Source: Ciceribacter sp. L1K22
GTDB taxonomy: Bacteria; Pseudomonadota; Alphaproteobacteria; Rhizobiales; Rhizobiaceae
Length of the DNA stretch: 64,000 nucleotides
Assembly: GCF_017599385.1 (NCBI RefSeq)
Contig: NZ_JAGFPK010000001.1
Coordinates: forward strand, 374,177 to 438,176
Direction: 5' to 3'
Below the pieces are notes generated by a model. It searched no databases and was not told the origin of the DNA. It was given only the letters and a program-made list of their open reading frames with translations. Shown here piece after piece: positions 43,671 through 56,299 of the stretch. A program made the position numbers and the translations under genes. Positions within the stretch are counted from its first letter, which is position 1. Each line of letters opens with the position of its first letter.

Positions 43671-46307
43671 ATGACCGATAACAAAGACGACAAGACAATC
43701 AGCGTAACGGGAAAGAAGACCCTCACCCTCAAGCCATCGGGCGTGAGCCAGGGCACCGTGCGCCAGGATATGGGTCGCGGTCGTACCAAGGCAGTTGTGG
43801 TTGAAACCCGCAAGCGTCGCCTTAATCGTCCGGAAGATGAAAAGCCGATTACTCCGATTGCGCCGAAGCCGCCTGAGGCTGCGCCGACGCAGACTGCGGC
43901 TCCGCGTCCGCAGCCTGCGACTCCGGCCCCGCGAGTTCACCAGCCAAGCCCGCCGCAGCAACCGACCCAGCACCAAAGATCGCGGGTCAACGTGCTGCAT
44001 GACCTGTCGGCAGGGGAGATGGAAGCGCGCCGGCGTGCTCTCCAGGAAGCGCAGGCTCGTGACGTAGAAGAGGCAAAACTTCGGGCGCAAGAAGAAGCGC
44101 GTCGTCAGGCCGAAGAGGAGCAGGCACGTATCGCCCGGGCGGAGGAAGCCAAGCGCGAGGCAGAAGCGGTCCGCGAGGCCGCACCCGCCGTGGCTGAGGC
44201 CCAGGCTGCGGCTCCGTCTGTCGCTCAACCGCGGTCGGCTGAGACTGTCAGGCCTGCGGCACCTTCTGCCCCTGCTCTTCCCGTTCGCGGCCGCAAGGTC
44301 GGTGACGAGGAGGAGGACGATCGCGGCTCGCCCCGAGGTGGGCCGGGTCGTGGTCGCGTGGCGGCTCCGGCCCCAGCAAAGGTCCCTGCTCGTCCGCGAA
44401 CCGACGATGAACGTCGGCGCGGCAAGTTGACGATCACGACGGTCGGCGATGACGAGGAGGGCAGCGCACGCGGCCGGTCGCTTTCCGCGATGCGCCGCCG
44501 CCAGGAGAAGTTCCGCCGCAGCCAGATGCAGGAACCGCGCGAGAAGGTCATGCGCGAAGTGATCCTGCCCGAAACAATCACCATTCAGGAGTTGTCGCAG
44601 CGCATGTCGGAGCGTGCGGTTGACGTCATCAAGTACCTGATGAAAGAAGGCCAGATGATGAAGCCGGGTGACGTCATAGACGCCGACCTTGCGGAGATCA
44701 TCGCCACCGAATTCGGCCACACTGTAAAACGCGTGTCTGAATCGGATGTTGAAGAAGGTATCTTCAACGTGGCCGACGAAGAGGGTGAACTGCAGTCGCG
44801 TCCGCCGGTGGTGACCATCATGGGCCACGTCGACCATGGCAAGACCTCGTTGTTGGATGCAATACGCGAAGCGAATGTTGTTGCTGGTGAGGCCGGTGGC
44901 ATTACCCAGCACATCGGCGCGTATCAGGTCGAACAGAACGGCCAGAAGATCACCTTTATCGACACCCCCGGCCATGCCGCGTTTACCGCGATGCGTGCTC
45001 GTGGCGCCCAGGCAACAGACATCGCCATTCTTGTGGTCGCGGCGGACGACAGCGTCATGCCGCAGACGATCGAATCGATCAACCATGCCAAGGCGGCAGG
45101 TGTGCCGATCATCGTGGCGATCAACAAGGTCGACAAGCCGACTGCCAATCCGCAGAAGGTCCGTACCGAGCTTCTGCAGCATGAGGTATTTGTCGAATCC
45201 ATGGGCGGTGAGGTTCTTGATGTCGAGGTGTCGGCAAAGAACAAGACCAACCTCGACAAGCTGCTGGAAGCGATCCTTCTGCAGGCGGAAATTCTTGACC
45301 TGAAGGCAAATCCGAACCGGACCGCCGAGGGCACTGTTATTGAAGCCGAGCTTGATCGCGGTCGCGGTGCGGTTGCCACTGTTCTCGTACAGAAGGGAAC
45401 GTTGAAGCCTGGCCAGATCATCGTTGCTGGCGAGCAGTGGGGTCGTGTGCGCGCGCTTGTGAACGACAAGGGCGAGCACGTGAAGGAAGCCGGGCCGGCC
45501 ATGCCGGTCGAGGTCCTCGGCCTGTCGGGCACGCCGCATGCCGGTGATAAGTTTGCTGTCGTCGAAAACGAAAGCCGTGCACGGGAAATTTCCGAGTACC
45601 GTCAGCGTCTGGCCCGCGACAAGGCGGCCGCGCGTCAGTCCGGTTCGCGTGGCTCGCTTGAGCAGATGATGAACCAGCTGCAGACCTCTGGCGTGAAGGA
45701 ATTCCCGCTGGTGATCAAGGGCGACGTTCAGGGTTCGATTGAAGCAATTGCCGGTGCGCTGGACAAGCTGGGTACCGACGAGGTTCGTGCCCGTATTGTG
45801 CACTCCGCAGTCGGTGGTGTTACGGAATCGGATATCTCATTGGCGGAAGCGTCCGGTGCGGCGATCATCGGCTTCAACGTTCGTGCCAATTCACAGGCCC
45901 GCTCCCTCGCCGAGCGCGAAGGCATCGAGATCCGTTACTACAACATCATCTACGACCTGGTGGATGACGTGAAGGCGGCGATGTCGGGTCTGCTGTCGCC
46001 GGAACGTCGCGAGACCTTCCTCGGCAATGCCGAAATTCTCGAGGTGTTCAACATCACCAAGGTCGGCAAGGTTGCAGGTTGCCGCGTTGTCGAGGGGAAA
46101 GTCGAGCGTGGTGCTGGCGTGCGCCTTGTGCGCGACAACGTCGTCATCCACGAAGGCAAGCTCAAAACGCTCAAGCGCTTCAAGGACGAGGTCTCGGAAG
46201 TGCCGGTCGGCCAGGAGTGTGGTATGGCCTTCGAAAACTACGAAGACATCCGCGCGGGCGACACGATCGAGTGCTTCCGTGTCGAACACGTCACGCGTAC
46301 GCTCTGA
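43671..46307 (+). CDS. infB: Translation initiation factor IF-2
   Basis: 878 residues, long alphaproteobacterial form. The N-terminal domain is rich in Pro, Ala and charged coiled coil (about 60-230), followed by a Gly/Arg-rich linker. The GTPase domain has [15 protein letters not shown] and NKVD. IF-2 places fMet-tRNA on the 30S subunit. ATG 43671 ([18 protein letters not shown]) is preferred, with GGAACGGA upstream; the frame is open to 43509 and includes another ATG at 43629. Confidence 0.94.
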   Translation: MTDNKDDKTISVTGKKTLTLKPSGVSQGTVRQDMGRGRTKAVVVETRKRRLNRPEDEKPITPIAPKPPEAAPTQTAAPRPQPATPAPRVHQPSPPQQPTQHQRSRVNVLHDLSAGEMEARRRALQEAQARDVEEAKLRAQEEARRQAEEEQARIARAEEAKREAEAVREAAPAVAEAQAAAPSVAQPRSAETVRPAAPSAPALPVRGRKVGDEEEDDRGSPRGGPGRGRVAAPAPAKVPARPRTDDERRRGKLTITTVGDDEEGSARGRSLSAMRRRQEKFRRSQMQEPREKVMREVILPETITIQELSQRMSERAVDVIKYLMKEGQMMKPGDVIDADLAEIIATEFGHTVKRVSESDVEEGIFNVADEEGELQSRPPVVTIMGHVDHGKTSLLDAIREANVVAGEAGGITQHIGAYQVEQNGQKITFIDTPGHAAFTAMRARGAQATDIAILVVAADDSVMPQTIESINHAKAAGVPIIVAINKVDKPTANPQKVRTELLQHEVFVESMGGEVLDVEVSAKNKTNLDKLLEAILLQAEILDLKANPNRTAEGTVIEAELDRGRGAVATVLVQKGTLKPGQIIVAGEQWGRVRALVNDKGEHVKEAGPAMPVEVLGLSGTPHAGDKFAVVENESRAREISEYRQRLARDKAAARQSGSRGSLEQMMNQLQTSGVKEFPLVIKGDVQGSIEAIAGALDKLGTDEVRARIVHSAVGGVTESDISLAEASGAAIIGFNVRANSQARSLAEREGIEIRYYNIIYDLVDDVKAAMSGLLSPERRETFLGNAEILEVFNITKVGKVAGCRVVEGKVERGAGVRLVRDNVVIHEGKLKTLKRFKDEVSEVPVGQECGMAFENYEDIRAGDTIECFRVEHVTRTL

Positions 46308-46335
46308 TACTGGGCGTTTCGAACCAAGACTTTAT

Positions 46336-46360
46336 CGAGCGCCGGGTTTTCCGGCGCTCG
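46336..46360 (+). terminator. Hairpin between infB and rbfA
   Basis: A perfect 10-bp stem CGAGCGCCGG/CCGGCGCTCG with loop GTTTT, 28 bp after infB. It lacks a clear T run, so it may be a partial terminator or an mRNA processing site. Confidence 0.5.
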
Positions 46361-46465
46361 CTGTTTATGGGATTGGGTCTTCGCCTCTCGCTGGACCTCG
46401 AAAAACAGACGGCATGACGTGCACGGCCAGAACCATGGTCGCCTCATGCGAAAGGCAATTGAACC

Positions 46466-46870
46466 ATGACTAGAGCAACCTCATCGGCACCTTCGCAGCG
46501 CATGCTGCGCGTCGGCGAGCAGGTGCGCGCCGCCATCACGCAGGTCCTGCAGCGCGGCGAAGTCCGCGACGATGTGATCGAGAAAACGGTGATATCCATC
46601 TCTGAGGTACGCATGTCGCCGGACCTGAAGATTGCGACCGCCTATGTGACGCCGCTTGGCGTCAAGGACCACGACATGGTGATCGCCGCGCTGAACAAGA
46701 ACGCCAAGTTCATCCGCGGGCGGCTGGGTAATCAGCTGCGCCAGATGAAATACATGCCGGAAGTGCGGTTTCGAGATGACACGAGCTTCGACAACTATCA
46801 GAAGATCGATGCACTGCTACGCTCGCCAGAGGTTCAGCGTGACCTCGGCTCCGACGAAGATCAAGACTGA
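46466..46870 (+). CDS. rbfA: Ribosome-binding factor A
   Basis: 134 residues with the KH-like RbfA fold: [47 protein letters not shown] and [34 protein letters not shown]. It binds 16S rRNA during late 30S maturation. It lies between infB and truB, 13 bp before truB. Confidence 0.95.
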   Translation: MTRATSSAPSQRMLRVGEQVRAAITQVLQRGEVRDDVIEKTVISISEVRMSPDLKIATAYVTPLGVKDHDMVIAALNKNAKFIRGRLGNQLRQMKYMPEVRFRDDTSFDNYQKIDALLRSPEVQRDLGSDEDQD

Positions 46871-46883
46871 GAAAAGACCTTAG

Positions 46884-47813
46884 ATGTCCAAACCCCGCAA
46901 GCCGAAGGGCCGCCCGATCTCGGGCTGGCTCATTCTCGACAAGCCGGTCGATTTCGGCTCGACTGAAGCCGTGGGCAAGATCAAGTGGCTGTTCAATGCT
47001 CAGAAGGCCGGTCACGCTGGCACGCTTGATCCACTCGCATCAGGCATGTTGCCGATCGCACTCGGCGATGCAACGAAAACCGTCCCCTATGTGATGGACG
47101 GACGGAAAATCTACGAATTCACTGTGACCTGGGGCGAAGAACGCTCGACGGATGATCTGGAGGGCGAAGTCACGCAGTGCTCGGATCGGCGGCCGACCGA
47201 AGAGGCGCTCCGCGCGATTCTACCGAGCTATGTCGGCACCATCAGCCAGATTCCGCCGCAGTTTTCGGCCATCAAGATCGCCGGTGAGAGGGCCTATGAC
47301 CTTGCGCGTGAGGGTGAGACGGTGGAGATCCCGTCGCGGGAGGTTGAGATTTATCGACTGACGCTCCTGCGATGCGAGCCTGACAGGGCGCAGTTCGAGG
47401 TCGAATGCGGCAAGGGCACCTATGTGCGCTCGCTTGCGCGGGACTTCGGTCGCGAGCTCGGCTGCTATGGCCACATCTCTTCGTTGCGCCGAACTTTGGT
47501 CGCGCCCTTTGCCGAGGACATGATGGTGCCGCTTTCCGAGCTTTTGGCGCTGGAAGCCGTCGAGGATCGGGAAGAACGGCTTGCAGCTCTCGATGCTTTC
47601 CTTGTCGATACGGCTGAAGCCTTGTCTGCCCTGCCGCAGCTCCGGATCACTGAAGATCAGGCGCATCGGCTGAAGATGGGCAACCCGATCATCCTTCGCG
47701 GACGTGATGCGCCGGTCGCCGAACCGGAAGCAGTTGCTCTTGCGGGCGGCAAGCTCATCGCTATCGGCGAGATAGCTGGCGGAGAATTCCATCCAAGGCG
47801 GGTGTTCGGCTGA
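46884..47813 (+). CDS. truB: tRNA pseudouridine-55 synthase
   Basis: 309 residues. The catalytic Asp lies in [40 protein letters not shown] and the RSLARDFG segment are conserved. It makes pseudouridine-55 in the T-loop of tRNAs. Confidence 0.95.
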   Translation: MSKPRKPKGRPISGWLILDKPVDFGSTEAVGKIKWLFNAQKAGHAGTLDPLASGMLPIALGDATKTVPYVMDGRKIYEFTVTWGEERSTDDLEGEVTQCSDRRPTEEALRAILPSYVGTISQIPPQFSAIKIAGERAYDLAREGETVEIPSREVEIYRLTLLRCEPDRAQFEVECGKGTYVRSLARDFGRELGCYGHISSLRRTLVAPFAEDMMVPLSELLALEAVEDREERLAALDAFLVDTAEALSALPQLRITEDQAHRLKMGNPIILRGRDAPVAEPEAVALAGGKLIAIGEIAGGEFHPRRVFG

Positions 47814-47962
47814 ACCCATCCGTCGCCCGCTCTTTCCTTTCTTGTAAGAAAGGAGTATAGGCGGCGGCAGCTGGCACTTCGGGTGCCCGCGTTCACGGCC
47901 AATGCTGGACGACATCCCGGCTTTTGGCGTCCCTGTTTCCCGTAATCCAGAAAGGATTTCCG

Positions 47963-48232
47963 ATGTCGATTACTGCCGAGCGCAAGTCTGCCTTGATCAA
48001 GGAATATGCAACGAAGGAAGGCGACACTGGATCGCCGGAAGTTCAGGTTGCAATTCTGACCGAGCGCATCAACAATCTCACCGAGCATTTCAAGGGCCAC
48101 AAGAAGGACAATCACTCCCGACGTGGTCTTCTCACTCTCGTATCGAGCCGTCGTTCCCTTCTCGACTATCTCAAGAAGAAGAACGAAGCCCGCTATGCCG
48201 AGTTGATTGCGCGTCTGGGCATTCGCCGCTAA
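47963..48232 (+). CDS. rpsO: 30S ribosomal protein S15
   Basis: 89 residues, the standard size, with [55 protein letters not shown] 47963 follows AAAGGA; the upstream open frame is not conserved. It is followed by pnp as in most bacteria. Confidence 0.96.
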   Translation: MSITAERKSALIKEYATKEGDTGSPEVQVAILTERINNLTEHFKGHKKDNHSRRGLLTLVSSRRSLLDYLKKKNEARYAELIARLGIRR

Positions 48233-48533
48233 AAGTTTCGGCGGGTCCCGCGTGGGACCCGCCGATTTTCGTCGGACACTTATGATCCGATGACACGTCG
48301 GTGGTATGCCGCCGGCCGAAATGGTGGTCCGGATGGGCCGGAGCCGCCAGAAAACAACCGATGACCTGTCATGGGGCAGGATTGTTGGACGCTTCCGCAT
48401 CCTCAAGGATGCATAGGCGGCAGACGCCGCGCCAGAAGCATCCCACTGTCTTGCCCGTGATGCGTCAGCACATTGCAGACCGACCCAGCCTGCCCCATCG
48501 GCAGGAGGAACGTCCGCATATGAAGGACAAGAT
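48233..48533 (+). promoter_or_regulatory. rpsO-pnp intercistronic leader
   Basis: No gene in this 301-bp stretch. A strong hairpin, GGCGGGTCCC/GGGACCCGCC (48240-48263, loop GCGT) with a short T run, follows rpsO. A second hairpin GCATCC-TCAA-GGATGC lies at 48397-48412. In E. coli a hairpin here is cut by RNase III to autoregulate PNPase; a similar function is possible. Confidence 0.5.
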
Positions 48534-50678
<2,145 letters not shown>

Positions 50679-50701
50679 GGCGGGCTTTATTCGCAATTCG
50701 G

Positions 50702-50728
50702 GGCGCGGGAGAAATTCCGCGCCTTTTT
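50702..50728 (+). terminator. Terminator after pnp
   Basis: GGCGCGG and CCGCGCC form a 7-bp stem, extended by weaker pairs, followed by T5, 24 bp after the pnp stop codon. Confidence 0.8.
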
Positions 50729-50750
50729 CGTTATCCAAAGAGCTGTCGCC

Positions 50751-51767
50751 ATGTCACGTGAAACGCTGAAGACCCTTTTTCATCCCTTTTTAACCGAAGT
50801 CCTGCCGATGCCGGGCAAGGGAAAGCGCTATCTTTTCCTCGGCGCGGAGGCTGGCGAAGCTCGGCCCGCACAGTTCGAGGCGGACATCGACTGCATTCAA
50901 TCGCAGCGGCCGCAATTCTTGAAACTGCAATCCACCGGCGCAAGGGTCCGACCCGACATCGCCGGTAGTGATTATGACGGTGCCTTGATATTGGCTGGTC
51001 GCCACCGTGCCGAGAACGAGAACTTCGTTGCGGAGGCTATGCATCGAGTGAAGCCTGATGGATGGGTCGTGATAGCCGGTAGCAAGGAAGACGGTATTCA
51101 GTCCCTCAGGAAGCGGCTGCACGGCTTGGGACTTCAACCTGAGCATATGCCGAAGTTCCACGGTGTTGCCGTCTGGGTCAAAGTGCCTTCAGATCCGCAG
51201 CCGATTGCCGAGGCGCTGAGCGCGCGCGAAGTTTTGGTGGAGGGGCTATTTCACACCGCTCCGGGCATGTTTTCCCACGAGCGGATTGACGAGGGATCGG
51301 AAATGCTCGCCTCTCGGCTGCCCACCGACTTCGATGGCAATGCCGCCGACTTCGGCGCCGCCTGGGGGTATCTGTCGGCGATGCTTGCCGCGCGTGCCCC
51401 GCGGACCGCGAGCATTGATCTTTTCGAGGCGGACTACGCTGCGTTGGAAGCGGCCAAGCAAAACATGAGCGAAGGCTATCCCGCAATGCTGGCGCGCTTT
51501 CACTGGCACGATCTGGTTGGTGAACCGGTAAAGTCGAAGTTCGATCTCATCATGATGAACCCACCGTTCCACCAGGGCCGAGCCGCAGAGCCGGGGCTCG
51601 GACAAGCCTTCATTCGGACTGCGGCGGCGAGCCTCAGGCCAGGTGGATCTTTGATGCTTGTCGCCAATCGTGGGCTTCCCTATGAAGCGGTATTGGCCGA
51701 GAACTTTAAGAGCCATGGTGAAACCTGCAGGAACGCGAGGTTTAAGCTTCTGTGGGGCAAGCGTTAG
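50751..51767 (+). CDS. RsmC-like rRNA guanine-N2 methyltransferase
   Basis: 338 residues with two methyltransferase-like halves, as in RsmC/RlmG. The active C-terminal half has ADFGAAWGYLSAML (SAM site) and the catalytic MMNPPFHQG; the PGMFS motif precedes it. It probably methylates a guanine of 16S rRNA (G1207 in E. coli). It lies just after the pnp terminator. Confidence 0.87.
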   Translation: MSRETLKTLFHPFLTEVLPMPGKGKRYLFLGAEAGEARPAQFEADIDCIQSQRPQFLKLQSTGARVRPDIAGSDYDGALILAGRHRAENENFVAEAMHRVKPDGWVVIAGSKEDGIQSLRKRLHGLGLQPEHMPKFHGVAVWVKVPSDPQPIAEALSAREVLVEGLFHTAPGMFSHERIDEGSEMLASRLPTDFDGNAADFGAAWGYLSAMLAARAPRTASIDLFEADYAALEAAKQNMSEGYPAMLARFHWHDLVGEPVKSKFDLIMMNPPFHQGRAAEPGLGQAFIRTAAASLRPGGSLMLVANRGLPYEAVLAENFKSHGETCRNARFKLLWGKR

Positions 51768-51860
51768 CATCGAGCGCTAGCTTCAATGTGACGTCGCACT
51801 CGACAATGAACGGCCCCAGGCTTAACCTACGGCGCCAGCTGGTTAACTCTGGGCGCCATC

Positions 51861-52895
51861 GTGTCAAATTTGACGAAAAGTCTGACGGATGAGATCACCA
51901 GCGTCGCGGGTATTGCCTCGGCGGTGTCAGCCCATGCGATGTCATATGGTATTGATATTGCTCCCATCTGCAGGGCACTCGACATTGATCCCGCACTGTT
52001 TCAGAGCCTGACCGAACGTATCAGCCTCGACCGCTTGTGCAGGTTGCTTGAGGCCTGTTCTGTATTGTCCAACGACGAGGCATTCGGGCTGCGTTGCGCC
52101 GAAAAATTTGTGGCCGGCTCCACCGGGCCGTTTGGCTATGGTCTCATGGCCGCCCCGACGGTGAACCGTTTCCTGCATTTCCTGGAAGATCACGTACAGT
52201 ATGCGACGCATACCAGCTTTTTTAAACTGGCTTTAGGAGAGAAGTTTGTCGAGCTGGCTTGGACATTCGCTCCGGTGATTGTTAAGAGAGATCAGTATGT
52301 TGATATGTCTGTAGCCCTTGTCATGCAGCGGCTCCGTGACATCGTCGCAGGCAAGTGGGAGACGGTCGAGATGGATTTGGAGCGCCCTCGGCCGCGTAAC
52401 CTCCAAATTTTTAAAGAGCTTCTGGCAAGGCGGATAAATTTCGGCGCTAAGATCAATAAGATTCGTGTACCGACAGAGCTGCTGTCTCTGCGCAACCCAC
52501 GCGGAGACGAGAAATTGTTCAATCTAATGGACATACAGTGCCGGTCTATGAGACCGACGGAATCTGTCGGAAGCGATAGCTTCGTTGATCAGGTCCGTAA
52601 CTACATGATGCTGCGGATCGCAGATCCTGCGATTTCCCTCAGAGACATAGCTCCATACTTCGGTATATCGGAGAGGACGTTCCAGCGACGCCTGTCGGAG
52701 CATGATACGAATCTAAATGACATTCGCGATCAGGTGAGGCGAGACCTTAGCCTGCGCCTGCTGACTGACAGCGAGCTTCCAATATCGGAAATATGCTATC
52801 GGCTCGGATATTCCGCTCCCAGTGCCTTCACTCGTTCTGTAACACGTTGGTTTGGAACGACACCTAAGGCCATGCGCGAAAGGCGGGCTGGCTGA
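51861..52895 (+). CDS. AraC-family regulator with arabinose-binding-type N-terminal domain
   Basis: 344 residues. The N-terminal 200 residues match the PF12625-type sensing domain (ISLDRLCRLLEACSVLSNDEAFGLRCAEKF). The C-terminal helix-turn-helix pair includes ISLRDIAPYFGISERTFQRRLSEHDTNLNDIRDQVRRDL and ISEICYRLGYSAPSAFTRSVTRWFGTTPKAMR. It starts with GTG 51861. Lower codon bias (several AAA, ATA, TTT codons) than the neighbours suggests a more recently acquired gene. Confidence 0.88.
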   Translation: MSNLTKSLTDEITSVAGIASAVSAHAMSYGIDIAPICRALDIDPALFQSLTERISLDRLCRLLEACSVLSNDEAFGLRCAEKFVAGSTGPFGYGLMAAPTVNRFLHFLEDHVQYATHTSFFKLALGEKFVELAWTFAPVIVKRDQYVDMSVALVMQRLRDIVAGKWETVEMDLERPRPRNLQIFKELLARRINFGAKINKIRVPTELLSLRNPRGDEKLFNLMDIQCRSMRPTESVGSDSFVDQVRNYMMLRIADPAISLRDIAPYFGISERTFQRRLSEHDTNLNDIRDQVRRDLSLRLLTDSELPISEICYRLGYSAPSAFTRSVTRWFGTTPKAMRERRAG

Positions 52896-53064
52896 TCGGC
52901 GCTACCGGCCGCGATGTGAAGTTTTTGGCGTAAGACGTGAATTGCTCATTCAGCCGTTGGGTGTATATAGCCGGCCAAGTTGACGACGCGAGAAAGCGTC
53001 GGCGTTTCCCTTCACACATCAATACGACGCACGGCCGGCATACGGCTCGTTGCGTCATGCGGCA

Positions 53065-53313
53065 ATGAGAATGCAGGAATCACACCTTTCGCATCAAGTC
53101 CAACGTCTCTCGCTTACGGATATTGAGGTTGAGTGTCTTTATCAGGTGGCGGAAGGGCGAAGGATCGATGATATCGGGGCCTCCCTCACTCAGGACAGGA
53201 TGACTGCGGAGCGGCATTTGGCAAATGCACAGGACAAGCTAGGCGCACGCAACCTATTGCACGCGGTAAGCTTGGCTCTCGGCCTCGGGATTTTTGACGG
53301 CAAAAACGGATAG
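53065..53313 (+). CDS. Small LuxR-type helix-turn-helix protein
   Basis: 82 residues, essentially one GerE/LuxR helix-turn-helix: LSLTDIEVECLYQVAEGRRIDDIGASLTQDRMTAERHLANAQDKLGARNLLHAVSLALGLGIF. No sensor domain is attached. ATG 53065 or 53071 is possible; no strong ribosome site is seen. It follows the AraC gene on the same strand and is convergent with fabI. Confidence 0.65.
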   Translation: MRMQESHLSHQVQRLSLTDIEVECLYQVAEGRRIDDIGASLTQDRMTAERHLANAQDKLGARNLLHAVSLALGLGIFDGKNG

Positions 53314-53365
53314 ACCGGGGCAGGAGGGCTTTTGCCCGTCCTGGCGGACCATGCCCCGGTTGATC

Positions 53366-53402
53366 GCCTGACGCAGCATGAGGTTGCGTCAGGCTTCTTC
53401 TC
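53366..53402 (+). terminator. Hairpin terminator between LuxR-like gene and fabI
   Basis: GCCTGACGCA pairs with TGCGTCAGGC around a 9-base loop, followed on the plus strand by the T/C-rich TTCTTCTCT. It could stop transcription from the left and form a 3' hairpin for fabI on the right. Confidence 0.5.
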
Positions 53403-53407
53403 TCAGG

Positions 53408-54214
53408 CTACTCGGTATCAGCCTTGCGGAGTTTGTCCAGCGTCGGCAGGGATGTGATGCTATAGCCCGCATCGACGTAGTGTACTTCGCCGGTTACGCC
53501 TCGCGACAGATCAGACAATAGATAAAGCGCAGATCCCCCAATATCCTCGATCGTCGGGGTGCGCCGCAGCGGAGCATTCTGCTGGTTCCACGTGTAGATT
53601 GCCCGCGCATCCGATATGCCGGCCCCAGCCAGTGTTCGTACAGGCCCTGCGGAGATGGAATTGACACGAATGTCACGTGGACCGTAATCCGCTGCGAGAT
53701 AGCGCACGGAGGCTTCAAGAGCTGCCTTCGCCACACCCATGACGTTGTAGTTGGGGATTACCCGCTGTGAGCCGTTGTAGGTCAAAGTCAACATTGACCC
53801 TCCGGCATTCATAAGACCTGCGGCTCGTTTAGCCACCTCGGTGAACGAGAAGCATGAGATCACCATGGTTCGCGAGAAGTTTTCCCGCGTCGTGTCGGCA
53901 TAGAGACCCTTCAACTCGTTCTTATCGGAAAAGCCAATCGCGTGAACCAGGAAGTCGAGGCTGCCCCAGCGCTCTCCGATTGCCGCAAACACCGCGTCGA
54001 CGGAGCTAATATCCTCCACATCACATGGCACGACAAAATCCGAGCCCAGTTCGGCAGCGAGCGGCTTGACCCTCTTTCCAAGAGCCTCTCCCTGATAGGT
54101 GAAGCACATCTCGGCGCCTTGTGCAGCAAGTGTCTTGGCAATGCCCCAGGCGATGGAGTGGTTGTTGGCGACACCCATGATGAGGCCGCGTTTTCCTTGC
54201 ATGAAACCGGTCAT
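53408..54214 (-). CDS. fabI: Enoyl-[acyl-carrier-protein] reductase (NADH), FabI
   Basis: 268 residues of the short-chain dehydrogenase fold. MGVANNHSIAWGIAKTLAAQGAE is the FabI-type cofactor motif; the catalytic Tyr-x6-Lys is YNVMGVAK; LTLTYNGSQRVIPNYN precedes it. It reduces enoyl-ACP in fatty acid elongation. ATG 54214 (MTGFMQGKRG) lies 4 bp after the fabB stop; ATG 54202 is an alternative. Last gene of fabA-fabB-fabI. Confidence 0.93.
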   Translation of the reverse strand: MTGFMQGKRGLIMGVANNHSIAWGIAKTLAAQGAEMCFTYQGEALGKRVKPLAAELGSDFVVPCDVEDISSVDAVFAAIGERWGSLDFLVHAIGFSDKNELKGLYADTTRENFSRTMVISCFSFTEVAKRAAGLMNAGGSMLTLTYNGSQRVIPNYNVMGVAKAALEASVRYLAADYGPRDIRVNSISAGPVRTLAGAGISDARAIYTWNQQNAPLRRTPTIEDIGGSALYLLSDLSRGVTGEVHYVDAGYSITSLPTLDKLRKADTE

Positions 54215-54218
54215 GAAG

Positions 54219-55442
54219 TCACCCGTTGAAGCGCTGGAACACCAAGGTAGCGTTGGTGCCACCAAAGCCGAACGAATTCGAAAGAACCGTGTCGATTTTG
54301 GCGTTGTCTATACGCTGCCGCACGATCGGCACGCCGTCGAACTCGGGGTCGAGTTCGTTGATATGCGCGCTTTCGCCAATGAAGCGCTCCTGCATCATCA
54401 GCAGCCCATAGATGGACTCCTGCACTCCCGCTGCGCCCAGAGAATGTCCCGTCAGCGACTTGGTCGACTGTATATGCGGGATCTTGTTGCCGAAGACCTC
54501 GCGGATTGCTCCAATCTCCTTGGAGTCGCCGACAGGTGTCGATGTGCCATGAGTATTGATGTAGTCAACCTCGCCCTTCACCGTCGATAGCGCCTGCCGC
54601 ATACAACGGATTGCACCCTCTCCCGACGGCGCGACCATATCGTAACCGTCAGAGGTTGCGCCGTAGCCAACAATTTCGGCATATATCTTCGCGCCGCGCG
54701 CCTTCGCGTGTTCAAGTTCTTCCAGAACGAGAACACCCGCTCCACCCGCGATGACGAAGCCATCCCGGTTTGCGTCATAGGCGCGGGAGGCCGTTTCGGG
54801 TGTGTCATTGAACTTTGAGGACATGGCTCCCATGGCGTCGAACAAATTCGACATCGTCCAGTCGAGATCCTCGTGGCCGCCTGCGAACATCATGTCTTGC
54901 TTGCCCCATTGGATAAGTTCGGCCGCGTTGCCGATGCAATGGGCCGACGTCGAGCAAGCGGAAGAAATGGAGTAGTTGACACCATGGATCTTGAACCACG
55001 TAGCAAGTGTCGCCGAAGCGGTTGAAGACATCGCTTTGGGCACTGCGAAGGGACCGATTCGCTTCGGGCTGTTGTTCTTGATGGTGATCTCGGCGGCTTC
55101 GACGACCTGACGCGTCGATGGTCCACCCGAACCCATGACAATGCCGACGCGCTCTTTCTGCGCATAGTCGCCTTCTTCGAGGCCGGCATCGGCAATCGCC
55201 TGCTTCATCGCGACGTGGTTCCATGCGCCGCCCTGGGACAGGAAACGCATGGCGCGGCGGTCGACAAGATCGGTCGGATCGAGTGTCGGCCTTCCCCAAA
55301 CCTGGCACCTGAAGCCGTGCTCGGCAAAGTCTTGCGAGAACGAAATGCCCGACTTCGCGGCACGCAACGAATTCGTCACTTCCGCGGCGTCGTTGCCGAT
55401 GGAGGACACGATTCCAAGACCCGTTACAACTACCCGTCTCAT
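54219..55442 (-). CDS. fabB: 3-oxoacyl-[acyl-carrier-protein] synthase I, FabB
   Basis: 407 residues. The catalytic Cys lies in [14 protein letters not shown], and the two His in [11 protein letters not shown] and [31 protein letters not shown] is the typical N-terminus. With FabA it makes unsaturated fatty acids. Operon member between fabA and fabI. Confidence 0.95.
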   Translation of the reverse strand: MRRVVVTGLGIVSSIGNDAAEVTNSLRAAKSGISFSQDFAEHGFRCQVWGRPTLDPTDLVDRRAMRFLSQGGAWNHVAMKQAIADAGLEEGDYAQKERVGIVMGSGGPSTRQVVEAAEITIKNNSPKRIGPFAVPKAMSSTASATLATWFKIHGVNYSISSACSTSAHCIGNAAELIQWGKQDMMFAGGHEDLDWTMSNLFDAMGAMSSKFNDTPETASRAYDANRDGFVIAGGAGVLVLEELEHAKARGAKIYAEIVGYGATSDGYDMVAPSGEGAIRCMRQALSTVKGEVDYINTHGTSTPVGDSKEIGAIREVFGNKIPHIQSTKSLTGHSLGAAGVQESIYGLLMMQERFIGESAHINELDPEFDGVPIVRQRIDNAKIDTVLSNSFGFGGTNATLVFQRFNG

Positions 55443-55481
55443 TTCCTAGACCTTCTTTGTTTTCAAACGGACGAGCGCCGA

Positions 55482-55997
55482 TCAGGCGGTCTTGTCCTTC
55501 GAGAGGCCGACGCGCAGATCGGTGGCCTGATAGATTGTTTCGCCATCGGCTTTAAGCCATCCGTCCGCGGTGCCCAGCACGAGGCGGCCACGCATGACAC
55601 GCTTGAAGTCGATGCCATATTCCAGAAGCTTGGTGTCTGGTCGAACCATGCCCTTGAATTTGACTTCACCGGTGGAAAGCGCCATGCCGCGACCCGGCTC
55701 TCCAAGCCAGCCAAGGAAAAAGCCGGTCAGCTGCCACATTCCATCAAGGCCAAGGCAGCCGGGCATGATCGGGTTGCCCTGAAAATGACACGGGAAATAC
55801 CAGTCGTCCGGACGCACGTCGTATTCGGCACGAATGTACCCCTTGTCGAATGCGCCACCCGTCTCCGATATGTCGGTGATCCGGTGCACCATCAACATCG
55901 GCGGGAGGGGCAACTGCGCGTTGCCCTGGCCAAACAGCTCGCCGCGGCCGCAGGCCAGGATTTCTTCGTAGTTGAAGCTGGATTGTCTTGTCGTCAT
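55482..55997 (-). CDS. fabA: 3-hydroxydecanoyl-[acyl-carrier-protein] dehydratase/isomerase, FabA
   Basis: 171 residues, the E. coli length. The hot-dog fold active site has the His in [20 protein letters not shown] and the Asp in LGLDGMWQL. It dehydrates 3-hydroxydecanoyl-ACP and isomerises the double bond, the entry to unsaturated fatty acids. ATG 55997 ([12 protein letters not shown]) is the family start; GGAGG lies upstream with long spacing. Confidence 0.95.
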   Translation of the reverse strand: MTTRQSSFNYEEILACGRGELFGQGNAQLPLPPMLMVHRITDISETGGAFDKGYIRAEYDVRPDDWYFPCHFQGNPIMPGCLGLDGMWQLTGFFLGWLGEPGRGMALSTGEVKFKGMVRPDTKLLEYGIDFKRVMRGRLVLGTADGWLKADGETIYQATDLRVGLSKDKTA

Positions 55998-56102
55998 GGT
56001 GTTTCTTTTTCTCCTCCCGTCGGCCTTATGAACCCTCGGAGGTTTAGAGCAAGACCAGATCAATGAGAAGTGCAACCTTGGCTGCCGTGTCCTCGACCTC
56101 GG

Positions 56103-56240
56103 TCAGGCTTTGTATTTCAATTTGACCGCTGTCGCATACAGGATGAGGCCGCCTACGACCAGAGGCCAAACGGAAAAATCCCGCAAAACCGGCCCGTTCT
56201 TATCCCGACGGCGCGGGTCAAGTATTGAAAGGCGATCCAT
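56103..56240 (-). CDS. 45-residue single-helix membrane protein, unannotated-type
   Basis: A short gene in the fabA/irr gap. It starts MDRLSILDPRRRDKNGPVLR and continues DFSVWPLVVGGLILYATAVKLKYKA. A charged, Arg/Asp-rich N-terminus is followed by one membrane helix (VVGGLILYATAVKL) and a basic end, consistent with an inner-membrane microprotein. It is on the fabA strand, 105 bp upstream, and could share its promoter. Its start lies 59 bp from the irr start. No known family is recognised; length and lack of a strong ribosome site keep confidence moderate. Confidence 0.5.
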   Translation of the reverse strand: MDRLSILDPRRRDKNGPVLRDFSVWPLVVGGLILYATAVKLKYKA

Positions 56241-56299
56241 TCAAAGTTATATCCGTACACGACAGAGATCGGTGCAATGACCGAGCGGAGATCGTCCGT

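Noticed and set aside
43446-45803. A 785-residue open frame antisense to infB
   Set aside because: Antisense shadow of a well-conserved gene; the translation has no recognisable domain.
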